Shown: one piece after another, positions 46,614-57,469 of the stretch
How the letters are laid out: every line of letters begins with the position of its first letter
How positions within the stretch are numbered: the stretch's first letter is position 1
NCBI GenBank assembly: GCA_963921195.1
Contig: OY992539.1
Span: forward strand, 212,292,035-212,356,034
Reading direction: 5' to 3'
Origin: Pegoplata infirma
Taxonomy: Eukaryota; Arthropoda; Insecta; Diptera; Anthomyiidae
DNA: 64,000 bases
Program-made: the position numbers and the translations under genes
The notes under the pieces: generated by a model
What the model saw: the letters and a program-made list of their open reading frames with translations, nothing else
What the model was told of the DNA's origin: nothing
Databases searched by the model: none

Positions 46614-48560
46614 ATAAATTACCAAAATAGCACGGCTTTTATAAAGTAGCCTGTTTTTATAAAATATACATTTCTAAACACTACTTTTATATAAAATGTA
46701 CCACAAAAGAACTTTTTTATAGTACTAATTTATAAGAAGTATTTAAACACTGTTTTGGATAAAAAGTACCAAAATAATACTTTTAATAGAAAGTGCCAAA
46801 AAGTACTTTTTTATTAAAAGTACCAAAATAGTCCTTAAAAAAAAAAAACACCAAATAGTACTTCTTTAATAAAAGGCACCAAAATTGTACTTTTTAATTA
46901 AACGTGCCAAAAAATTACTTTTCTATAAAAAATACCAATATAATATTTTTTTTATAAAAAGTACTTTTTTATTAAAGTACCAAAATAGTACCTTATAGAA
47001 CAAATTCTAAGATTCTGAGACATTTTTCTTTATATAAAGAAGTCTCAGATTCTGAAATATTTTTCTTTTCTAATTAATACTTATTTATAAAATGATCTAG
47101 TAGTCTCTAGTGAGACTTTTTTTAGTATAAAAGTACAAAATAGTACTTTATTATAAAAAATACATACCTAAATACCACTAATGTATAAAATGTACCAAAA
47201 AAGTACTTCTTATATAAAAGAAATCGCTAAAATTGTACTTTTTATAAAAAGTACTTAAATAGTACTTATTTATAAGAAGTTCTTAAATACTGTTTTGTAC
47301 AAACAGTACCAAAATAATACATTTTTAAAAAGTACCAAAATAGTAATTTTTATTTAAATTACCAATAAATATTTTTTTTTATAATTAGTACCTTATTTTA
47401 AAAAACACCAAAATAGTGTTTTTTTATAAAAAGTACCAAAGTAGTAAAAAAAAGTCTAAGATTCTGTATAAATTTTTTTACAAATTAGTACTTATTTAAA
47501 AAATATGTAGTACTTTTTTATAAAAGTACCAAATTATTACTTAATTATAAAAGTACCAAAATTTTTCATTTTTATAAAATTACCAAAATAGCAAGACTTT
47601 TTTAAAGTAGTATTTTATAAAAAATACATACCTTAATACTACTTTTGTATAAAATGTACCAAAACAGTTTTTTTTTTTTTTTAAATATTAAAATTGTACT
47701 TTTTATAAATAAATCCTTTAAATTGTACTTTTTATAAGAAAAATTTCCTTTTAGAAAAAAGTCTCAGATTCTGAGACATTCTTCTTTACAAATTAGTACT
47801 TATTTGTAAAATATGTACTTATTTTGTATAGAAGTTTCGAAAATGTACTTTATTATAAAAGTACCAAAAATTTTACACTTTTATAAAATTACCAAAATAG
47901 CACGACTTTTATAAAGTAGCAATTTTTTTAAAAAATACATACCTAAATACCAAAAAAGTACTTTTTTTATTAAAAATCTTTAAAATTGTACTTTTATTTA
48001 AAAGTCTTAAATAGTACTTATTTATAAGAAGGAGTTTAATACTCTTTTGTATAAAAAGTTACAAAATAATACTTTTTATAAAAACTGCTACAATAGTACT
48101 TTTTATAAAAAGTACCAAAAAGTATTTTTTTTACTAAAAGTACCAAAAAAATACTTCTTATAAAAAGTACCAAAAAGTACTTTTTTTTTATAAAAAGTAC
48201 CAAAAAGTACTTTTTTTTTATAAAAAGTACCAAAAAGTACTTTTTTTATAAAAAGTACCAAAAAGTACTTTTTTTATAAAAAGTACCAAAATAATCCCTA
48301 CAAAAAAAAAAAAAAAAAAAAAAAACAAAAATATTACTTTTTTAATAAAAAGTACCAAAACAGTACTTTTTTATTAAAGGCACCAAAAATCGCTTTTTTT
48401 TTTAAAAAAAGTGCCAAAATAGTATTTTTCATAAAAAGTACCTAAATATTTCTTTTTTATATAAAAGTATTATAAAAAGTACCAAAATAAAATTTTTCGA
48501 TAAAAAGTACTATTTGCGTAACACGAAAGTAATTTTTTATACAAAGTACTCAAAATATTC

Positions 48561-49624
48561 TTAAAAAAATTCTCAGATTCTGAGACATTTTTCATTATAG
48601 AAAAGAGACGTCTTTCTAAGATCTGCTTTGATTCTGAGACTTTTAATTTTGTTGACTTTCTTTTTGCTTAGATTACGTCTTAGATTAGGAATTTTTTGTA
48701 TTAGTATTAAGTATTTACTTATGCCAATTTTTTTTTTTGTTTTTTGGGGGGCGTTTTCAACCTGTTCGTTTTATAAATCTCAATTTTGGTTTATTATAAA
48801 ATTATATACTTGGAATATTTGACAGCTAATGATTATTTCACATTTGACAGCAATTTATCATATAATGAAATCAAAGGAAACAAAAAAACTACACCAAGCA
48901 AGATCTCATTTTTTGAACAAATTTCAAAATCATATTTAACAAACAAAATACCGCCATTAAAATTTTTTAACATAATTTTGTCTTATTTTTTTTTTCTATT
49001 TTCAGTTTAACAAGTGAACATTTAGAAACATTTTGCCAAAGGGCATAGCTAGAGAAACTAGATATTAAGTAAGTAAAAAAAAATTTTTTGATGAACCTGA
49101 TTCTGATAATAAACTATTTTCAATATGTCCACCAAAAAATAGAAAAAAAAAAACTTTAACCGGAGATGGATGATGAGCAAACAATGCATTGTTTTTTTTT
49201 AAATCCAAAGAAACATAATAGAAAATAACAGTCAAAATTAAATAATAACAACACAAAAATAAAAAAACAAAAAAAGACAAGACAAGTTTGGCAAGTGCCT
49301 GTTTAAAAGTAAAGTGTTTTCTAATGATGTTTTTTTGTTAAGCTTTGTTTGAATTTTTTGGTAGTTTTGATAGTCAGTCATCTCCCCAAAAGCTTCTTCT
49401 TTGATTTTTTTTATGGTGAGGAGGGCATGTGGCGTTAATTGTGATTAATGACATAAATTACTGATCTTTTTTTCGGTCGAAAAATATTTTTTTAAACAAT
49501 CAGTAAATCCAAAAGCTACTAATTATTTTTAAAAAATTTATTTTTTTTCTCTTAAAATAATTTTAAGTACCCTTTTAACCATAGTGAAACAGCTTCTTTT
49601 TTTCACTCAAAATTCTATTTTATT
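48561..49624. other. Unassigned AT-rich DNA
   Basis: Contains only poly-T/poly-A runs and small frames without domains (48628-48822, 48786-49010, 49065-49280). No repeat unit is evident. Possibly single-copy intergenic or intronic sequence. Confidence 0.4.
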
Positions 49625-51072
49625 CAGTGTTGCCATAAGAGAATTTTGAAAAAATGCTAAATGGCAGAAAAAAAGTGCTAAAATGCTCTACAGACCAAAA
49701 AAAAAAGTGCTAGATTTTTTTTTCATTTTTTAAATTAACAAATAATAATTTTTAACAATAACCCTAGTTTACAACGAAAATGCGCACTAACTGTGTCTAC
49801 ATATTTTTTTGACCGCTAAACTTAAAAATTTTTAATCGAAAAAAATACTTCTAATAAACTTTTTTTGCGTTTTTTTGGAGTTATTTTCACTGTTTTCCTT
49901 ATATCTTGAGTAATGTACCTCCGATCTACTCGTGATAAAAACCAAATTAAAGTTAATCAAATTTTCAACAAACTTTACACACGTTACTTTCCCATCTGTT
50001 CAATAGTTTACGCGCGATAGATAAATATATTGTAAAAATTCATTTTTTTTATCAAAAAAATTCATTTGTTGATTTAAAATTTTTTTTTTTTTAACGAATC
50101 GTTAAAAGCTTGAACCTATACAAATATAACAAAATGGGTTTAATAACCATCATTACCAAAGTTATAATGATTTTTTTGAAACTACGCATAAAAATGTTCT
50201 TAAATTTTTTTTGTATTTAAAATACAAGAATAAAAACTGGGTTAAATACCATAGTTTTTTTTTTGTGTGTATTTTCATATAATACGTCATAACTTCGGTG
50301 ATAACCCATAGATTTTCATCAAACCGACTTTGTTATTTTAGTTAAGGATCAGGCTTAAAAAAAACCATAATAAATTTTTTTGTTGCGGTTTCAATCAAAT
50401 TTTTGTCTGAATTTCGATTGCGTTTTCTTAATTTAAACTGGGTTTTCTGAATTTCAATTGGGATTTTTGAATTTCATTAAAAATCTTCTTAATTACAATA
50501 TGGATTTCTGAATTTCCAATGGTTTTCTTGATATTGATTGGATTTTCTGAATTTCAAAAAGGTTTTCTGTTTTTCAATTGGGTTTTCTAAATTTAAAAAG
50601 GTTTTTCTCAATTTCATTTTTCTAAATTTTGACTAGGTTTTCTAAATTTAAATTTCAATTGGTATTTTTTAATTTCAATAATTTCTTAATTCCTATCTGG
50701 ATTTTTATATTTCAATTGGGTTTTCTGAATTTTAACTGGTATTTCTAAATTTCAATTTATACTTTCTTAATTTCTTAGGATTCCTGATTTTCAATTAGGC
50801 GCCATGAAATAAGTCCCAAGAAAAAACATTAAATAAATTCCATACGATTTGGGAATTATTTCCTTACAAGGTGCAAAAAAAGCGCCGCAGGCTAAAAATT
50901 TTTACAAGAGATTTAAAAAAACAAATTAAAATGTTAAAAAAAATGCTAAAAATGCTAAAAAATTTTAAAAAAGTGCTAACTTAGCACTTGGCACTTTTTT
51001 CCAAAACTTTAGTGCTAAGTCCAAGAAAAAAGTGCTAGATCTAGCACTAAAAGTGCTAAAATGGCAGCACTG
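49625..51072. mobile_element. hAT-type non-autonomous element, 1448 bp (8-bp duplication)
   Basis: The left end is CAGTGTTGCCATAAGAG and the right end inverted is CAGTGCTGCCATTTTAGC. An exact ATTTTATT lies on both sides (49617-49624, 51073-51080). CAGTGNTGCCA ends with 8-bp duplication are typical of hAT. Subterminal AAGTGCTAAAATG words repeat at both ends (49670-49715, 50935-51060). The middle carries a TTTCAATTGGGTTTTCTGAA minisatellite. No transposase frame. Confidence 0.85.
50395..50795. repeat. Minisatellite of TTTCAATTGGGTTTTCTGAA units
   Basis: About 14 degenerate units of 24-30 bp with the theme AATTTCAATTGGGTTTTCTG, lying inside the hAT-type element. No ORF spans it. Confidence 0.8.
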
Positions 51073-51080
51073 ATTTTATT

Positions 51081-52135
51081 CAAAGTTTTTTTTTTTTCTT
51101 TATAATGGGGCGTATAAGCAGTTGCTACACAATCACTGAATGCCACTGAAATCTTTTGTTTTCCATTTTTTTTAAATCAATTCAAGTCAATTTTGAAATA
51201 ATTAAAAAATTTATATATTCCGCTTTAGTTTTAATGATATGTTTTTAGTATTTTTTTTACACTTGGAAAAATTAGAATGAATACTTTTTTAAAGTGTGAC
51301 TTTGTTTGTTATAGCATGTTAGATTTTTTAGCACTTTAATGCCAGAAAAAGTTCGGAGTGTTGCACTTGGTCTAAGTCATTAACATTGTCAGCCCCTTCT
51401 TGTGGGCGTGGTCGTAAAAATACTAAAATTAATTAAAAAAGAAGGTGTTAAATTTTGCTGTGCCGGATCTTAAAAATGTTACAAAATCAACAGGTGGACT
51501 TTTTTTTTTAAATTTATTTCTGTCTATCCACTGTGGGCCAGGATTTCCATTTTGTGGCCAATACGTTCTGTAAGGCAACACATATTTAAAATTTTTTTTC
51601 AGAATGTCGACATCTTGAATTTTGTCCACCTTAAATATCTTTTTAATATAGCTTAGAGTTATTTTTTTGCATAAGGTTAAAGTGACAGTTTGAGATTTTT
51701 TTTTTTATATATTTTCTTCATGAAACAAATAATTTTTTTTTGTACTTCAACACAATATTTTTTAAAATTTTCTGCGACATAACAGACATACCTGTTAGTC
51801 CAACACATGAGATAAACTGCCAAAAAGTAAGAAAAAAGTATATATTTTTTTAAATAAATTATGGAAATTCATACTTCTGTTGAAATCCGCCTTTTTTCAA
51901 CATCAAAGTCCAAAAAAGTCGAAACGATGTTGACAAATCTTGAACTACAATCTGTCTCTTACAGTGTATTCTATTCACATTTTTGCGACCCTGTGCGACC
52001 GTTAATAATCTTTTGACATAGAGGCAATAAACCAAAATATAGCGTTTAGAAATGCCCTAAAATGGAACTTCAAAAGTTGTTTGATATTTTTGTTTCTATT
52101 GATTTCTAATAAAAAATTTCTCACTTTGACAACAT
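51081..52135. other. AT-rich DNA with mini-me/DINE-like end fragment
   Basis: 51435-51475 (AGAAGGTGTTAAATTTTGCT, then GTGCCGGATCTTA) matches the terminal hairpin region of copy C (20148-). The rest has no recognised repeat; the minus frames 51429-51629 and 52002-52238 have no domain. Confidence 0.45.
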
Positions 52136-52139
52136 TGGC

Positions 52140-52720
52140 GTGATAACTGGAGATGAGCGCGTGAGTGAATTTTGACTCACGTGCACTCACGCCCACGCAA
52201 AAAAAATAACATAATTTACTCAATCGTTTTTTTCTCACACTTACTCACTATTTACGTGAGTAAGCAAAACACCACTCACGTGTGACTCACGCTCACGCGT
52301 AACTTAAATACAAAAAATTGTAAAACTAAATTAATACACTTATAAAATTTTGACTCACGCAAAAAATGGCGCTCACTACGAATCGTTCACGTAAAAAATG
52401 TCTCACTCACTTGTCACTCACGAACAAAAAATTTGAGACACGCTCACTTTCGATCACGCATGATTCGCCTGACCAGCGTTCATCTCTTGTGCTAAACATT
52501 AAAACTGGGAACGCATTTAAGCGGGCATATATCAATACAATTAAATAATTTTGACTCACGCAAAAAAATGGCACTCACTACAAATCACTCACACAAAAAA
52601 TGTCTCACTCACTTATCACTCATAAAAAAACAATTGAGTCACTTGACCAGCGTCCATTTCTAGTACTAAACATAATAAATGATAAAACGCATTTAAGCGG
52701 GCATATTTTGGCGATAGCAT
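52140..52720. repeat. ACTCACG-rich repeat with a duplicated right half
   Basis: Dense ACTCACG/CGTGAGT words in both orientations, for example GTGACTCACGCTCACGCG at 52281. The block TTGACTCACGCAAAAAATGG...GACCAGCGTTCATCTC...ACGCATTTAAGCGGGCATAT (52345-52530) is repeated at 52551-52710. The left edge GGAGATGAGCG is inverted at about 52480 (CGTTCATCTCT), so it may be an element with hAT-like AGAGATGARCG ends, but no clear duplication was found. Confidence 0.6.
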
Positions 52721-53130
52721 TTTAAATATTTATTGTGAAATTGTAAGCTAGTAGCATTATTTGTACATTTAGGATGGCAAATGCTAACTGGAAATACAAG
52801 AGTACTCTCTTAAATGTCCCACTGGATATGGTAACTATTTGACGCATTTAAAAGAGAAATATTTTATTAAAATTTTCTGATAAAAGCAAAAAGAGTGATT
52901 TATAAAAACTTAGGAATGTATACATTGTACATTTTTTTTTAAATACTATATCCTACATTTTGGATCCGCCATTTTGATTTCAAAAAGTCAGAGTTCGTAT
53001 TCGTGTTACGCAATCATTTCCTAGTGATATTAATCAATAACACAGTGATACAAAATCGATCATTAGGTCAGAGCTAGATTTTATTTAACACGCATTTAAA
53101 GTTGGTGTTTTAAAGCATTTAAAGTTTTTG
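52721..53130. other. AT-rich spacer
   Basis: 52970-52998 (TTTTGGATCCGCCATTTTGA) is a single fragment of the tandem repeat at 55.07-55.65 kb. Nothing else is recognised. Confidence 0.4.
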
Positions 53131-53942
53131 CCCAGCAGAAATTTTGCTGAACGTTCAGCAGCTTTTGGAAGGGGAACTTGAGTAAAGGAGCGCATCCAAT
53201 TGCGCTGAATTCATGCATGATTCCCTAAGGCGATGTCCCACTTTAGAGCGCTAGTTGGATACACAGAAACAGCGCTCTTTAGATGCACTGAAATCACGTG
53301 TCTTTAGAGCGCTGATTTAAGCAGAATAAAGATGCTGTAAATTCATGTATCTTTTTAGCGCTGATTTAAGCAGATTAAAGATGCAGTGAATTCATGTATC
53401 TTTGTAGAGCTGATTTAAGCAGAATAAAGATGCTGTAAATTCAAAGTTGAAATCAAATAACTAAAATTTAAAAAAATATAACAAAAAAATTCATTCGTTA
53501 CTTTACAAAACTTTATTTATGTGAAACAAAATGAAAAAAAAAAAAAAAAAAAATCGGAAGTGAACATCAAAAAAATATCGGAAATTTTCATTTTCACATT
53601 TTTTATGGGATTTTTTTTGGGAACAGCGGTCAAAGATTCTATGATTGAAGCGCTCTTTGCAGCGCTGATTTATGCGCAATAATGATGCAGTCAAATCATG
53701 TGTCTTTGTCTAAAACTCATGTTTTTTTATTCAAAAAGTGTTAAAAATATTAAAAAGGAAAGCAAGTGTGAAATTTTATCAAAAAATAATTACACATTAT
53801 AAGTTTTATATAAAAAATCTTAAAAAAAAAATTAAACTTTTTCCCCTTCCTTTACTGCATCCCTAAGAGCGCTCTTTGGATGCGCTACGGTATGCTATAA
53901 ACAGATGCTGTGTCGCCAAAATCTCGATTTATTTCTGCTGGG
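53131..53942. mobile_element. CCCAGCAGAAAT-ended element with ~50-bp units
   Basis: The terminal inverted repeat CCCAGCAGAAAT...ATTTCTGCTGGG is perfect over 12 bp. Inside, GCGCTGATTTAAGCAGAATA followed by AAGATGCTGTAAATTCATGT repeats two to three times with a period near 50 bp (53295-53440); single relatives occur near 53650 and 53870. GAGCGCT words occur throughout. Related ends occur at 22231-22472. No coding capacity. Confidence 0.75.
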
Positions 53943-54267
53943 TGTGTACTAAACATGTCCTACTTTAAAGGCCCCTGGTGGTGCCCTTATTGAACATGTA
54001 GGGTCCAGTTTCCAAACTTAAGCTCAAAATTACTTCAGCTGAATAGCCAAATATTTAAATAAACCACTGTACACCGTTGCGTATGATTGTTATTTATAGG
54101 CAATTATTAATATAAACCACTGGACACCGTTGCGTATGATTGTTATTTAAAGGCAATTACAATATTAATCATTCGCCACTATGACATTTTTCAAGCATTT
54201 ATTATTATAATTATAATAAAAGTGCACTAACTTCAAATGCGTGTAAAAAAAAAATCTAGCTCTGAAC
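53943..54267. other. Spacer with a 60-bp direct duplication
   Basis: CGTTGCGTATGATTGTTATT with flanking AAACCACTGKACACC occurs at about 54061-54105 and again at 54114-54160. No gene. Confidence 0.6.
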
Positions 54268-54984
54268 TATACCATTTACACATGTAATTCGTAGATTCTA
54301 TTTGTAATTTGAAGATTCCATTTGTAATTCGAAGATTCCATTTGTAATTCGAAGATTCCATTTGTAATTCGAATACTCCAATTGTAATTCGAATGTTCCA
54401 TTTGTAATTCGAAGATTCCAATTGTAATTCGTAAAAGATCAATTGTAATTCGTAAAAGATCAATTGAAATTCGTAAAAGATCAATTGTAATTCGTAAAAG
54501 ATCAATTGTAATTCGAAAAAGATCAATTGTAATTCGTAAAAGATCAATTGTAATTCGAAAAAGATCAATTGTAATTCGTAAAAGATCAATTGTAATTCGA
54601 AAAAGATCAATTGTAATTCGTAAAAGATCAATTGTAATTCGTAAAAGATCAATTGTAATTCGTAAAAGATCAATTGTAATTCGTAAAAGATCAATTGTAA
54701 TTCGAAAAAGATCAATTGTAATTCGAAAAAGATCAATTGTAATTCGTAAAAGATCAATTTTAATTCGAAAAAGATCAATTGTAATTCGTAAAAGATCAAA
54801 TTACAATTGGAATCTTCGACTTACAATTGGAGTATTCGAATTACAAATGGAATCTTCGAATTACAATTGGAGTATTCGAATTACAAATAAGTAGAATCTT
54901 CGAATTACAAATGGAATCTTCGAATTACAAGTAGAATCTTCGAATTACAATTGATCTTTTACGAATTACATCTGTAAATGGTGT
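54268..54984. repeat. TIR-bounded 21-bp minisatellite with polarity flip
   Basis: The edges are ATACCATTTACA on the left and, inverted from the right, ACACCATTTACAGATGTAAT. The left part has units like TTCCATTTGTAATTCGAAGA. The centre (54421-54795) is about 18 units of GTAATTCGTAAAAGATCAAT with alternating TAAAAG/AAAAAG variants. At about 54797 polarity reverses (ATTACAATTGGAATCTTCGA). The 188-codon minus frame arises because the unit is 21 bp; it is not a gene. Confidence 0.9.
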
Positions 54985-55670
54985 AGAAAAAAACCTTGAG
55001 AGGTTTGTTATGGAATATGTCAACTTTCATTTGCTTTTGGTTTCATCCCATTCCGATTTTGGGTGTTGCACTGTGTAATTTAAATATCTTGTCCGCCATA
55101 TTGGATTCGCTATTTTGAATATTTAATTCTGAAATCAGATTTGGCGTCCGAAAAACCATTAAAATCAGACAACATAGAAAAAATTTTTATATTTTATTTG
55201 TCGCCATATTGGATCCGCCATTTTGAATTTAAAAAAATTGAGCTCATATTCGAAATTTCCGACCCTAAATACATCGAAAATGATTATAATAAATACAATA
55301 AGCAAAGAATTAAAAAAATCATATCCGCCATATTGGATCCGTCATTTTGAATTTCGAATCTTTAATTCCAAAATCAGTTTTTACATCCAAAAAACCATTA
55401 AAATCTAAGTTTTTGGCAAAATGAGACAACGTATAAAAAATCTTAAATTTAAATTTGTCGCCATATTGGATCCGCCATTTTGAATTTTAAAAGGCTGAGC
55501 TCATATTCGTTATTAACGACCCCAAATACATCGGCAATGACTATAGTAAATACAATAAGAAAAGAATTAAAAAATCATGTCCTCCATTTTGGATCCGCCA
55601 TTTTGAATTTTCAATTTTTTTTCCAGAATCGTGATCAGCGATCCTTTAACACCCATATTTAATATTTTTT
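54985..55670. repeat. 258-bp tandem repeat (CCATATTGGATCCGCC)
   Basis: CGCCATATTGGATCCGCCAT at about 55201 recurs at about 55459, a 258-bp shift, with the intervening GAGCTCATATTCG and AATACATCG segments also repeated; related half-units lie at about 55080, 55325 and 55580. Before it, near 55058-55075, GGGTGTTGCACTGTGTAATT resembles a lone CACTG-type terminus like that of the 1968-3342 element. Small plus frames are shadows. Confidence 0.8.
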
Positions 55671-56241
55671 TTTACGTATAGGTTGAGTGGTCTATTTATG
55701 GCCAAAATTCAGGGCTGCTCGCCCACAGTGCTATCGTTGTACACTTTTTGCAATTTCTGCAAAAATTTCTACACAATTCCTGCCTGCCTTTGTAAAATTT
55801 TTTTAAGTGTATGTTAAATTTCTATTTAGTTCAGAGGGGACTAAATAAAAGCTCTTCTTTTTGTAGCTAAAGGGTTTGTTTTTAAAGTACTAATTGTTCC
55901 AAATTTCTTTAGAAATCATTAAACAGGTGCTTTAGTTGTCGGTCAAAGGAAATACCTAATGTTTTTGATGTTGCTTTTTTTCTTACAAAAAAATCATTAG
56001 TTTTAAAGTTTTATTTTTTTTTTGAAGTTTTTAATGATTTTATGTCCTAAGGGTAAGACAACCTATAAACAGTTTTATCTAGTTTTTGTTTTTTATAGGT
56101 GGTAATGGCGCGTGCTACAGTTTTAGTTTAAATGGCAGTTGGTTAAAAAGAAATTAAAGACATGTTTGCGCATAAGCGTATAAACGCTAACCTATAGAAA
56201 TTTTTCAAATATCCACGCTTGTTTTAACCTTGTTTGAATGG

Positions 56242-57125
56242 ATGAAACTGTAAAAATCTTGAAATAAAAACAAAAGACTTAAGAAACAAACACGAAATAG
56301 ACTGTGGAACAAATTCTGGTTAGCAAAAGTTATGTCGATTCTGAGAGTGAGGGTTGAAAATAGAGGCTAAATTAGAAGACCCGTATCGCGGCGTTTGTTT
56401 ATGTTAGTTCGAATTTTTTCTTTAATCGACCTTCAAACTTTGCAGTCAAATGCCGATTTTCAGCATATTGTTTATATGGTTTTTTGGCTATAACTCGTCG
56501 ACTAATTGATATTTTTTCAATCTGTAAAAGCCAAATTATTGCTAAAGACCTGTCTAACTTTTAAAATTTTTAAAAAACTTGATTTAGAAAATTTTTGCGG
56601 TGCTTATGAAGCAAATATTTTCAAAAATCATGAAAAAAAAATAATTTTTCCAACATTTTGTTTCATAAGCATCACAAAAATTTCCTAAATCAATTTTTTA
56701 AAAAATTTTAATTGTTGGACAGGTCTCTAGCAATAGTTTGGCTTTTACAGATTGAAAACATATCAATTAGTCGACGACTTATAGCCAAAAAACCATATAA
56801 ACAATATGCTGAAAATCGGCATTTGACTGCAAAGTTCGAAGGTCGATTAAAAAAAAAATTCTAACTAACATAAACAAACTCCGCGATACGGGTCTTCTAA
56901 TTTAGCCTCTAATTTCACCCCTCCTTCTCAGAATCGACATAACTTTTGCTAACCTGAATTCGTTCCACAGTGATATTATAAAAGCAATCACAATTACTTT
57001 CAAAAGTCACGTCCAAAGGAAATAAAATTGTGTCAGATCATTATCTGACCCTTTTTAAGCACTATTCTGTATAACTCAATTCTCCTTAAACAGTCTCCTT
57101 TATTATTCATCCATTACGTCCTAGT
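56242..57125 (+). repeat. 207-bp duplicated sequence, filled copy
   Basis: ATGAAACTGTAAAAATCTTG through AAGAAACAAACACGAAATA, then an inserted CACTG element (56300-56972), then AATTACTTTCAAAAGTCACG to TTCATCCATTACGTCCT. Without the insertion it is collinear with 57470-57676. Its nature (old transposon piece or segmental duplication) is unknown. Confidence 0.85.
56300..56972. mobile_element. CACTG-ended palindromic MITE, copy 2 (ATA duplication)
   Basis: The ends are GACTGTGGAACAAATTCTGG and, inverted, CACTGTGGAACGAATTCAGG. ATA lies at 56297-56299 and 56973-56975. The empty paralogue at about 57519 reads CACGAAATATCATT, so the boundaries and 3-bp duplication are directly supported. Full-length relative of 1249-1920, 673 bp against 672 bp. 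No coding capacity. Confidence 0.92.
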
Positions 57126-57469
57126 TTACATTTAATTTTTTTTTTTCGTTTTGCCTAAATAAATTTGGGCATCTAACAACAGTGGTGCCAAGAAAATATT
57201 GTTAAAAGTGGATGGTATTTCGGTTAAACGGTTAATGTTAACATATATACGGTTATGCGAAAACAGGGCTTAAAAAATTTAGGCTGTTTTTAAGATTTTT
57301 TTTTTTAGAAACAACGGTAGTTAGATGATTAGAAAAATAGTTTAACAGGTCTTTTTGATTTTAATGAAATTTTTATGAATGTTACCAATAATAATAATGA
57401 TTTTAAATACGATGCAGAATTTAAAATTCTTATTTTAAATAAATTTTTTAGAAATGTTCCTAATAAATT

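Larger units (their letters stand above)
43205..48560. repeat. 5.3-kb degenerate palindromic satellite (GTACTTTTTATAAAAAGTAC)
   Basis: The recurring palindrome GTACTTTTTATAAAAAGTAC alternates with CAAAATA spacers, giving units of roughly 25-40 bp with heavy divergence. CTCAGA-type units are intermixed, most strongly at 44170-45130 and at isolated spots (45668, 47000, 47760, 48570). It is broken by a 173-bp retroposon-like insertion at 46441-46613. No gene. Confidence 0.9.

Noticed and set aside
43205..48560. Centromeric satellite
   Set aside because: The units are short, very heterogeneous and mixed with another repeat over only 5 kb; nothing in the window shows centromeric context.
54233..54799. 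188-codon minus-strand frame (ELQLIFY repeats)
   Set aside because: Translation of the 21-bp minisatellite. The tail (about 54233-54300) has no domain, and the frame is explained by the period.
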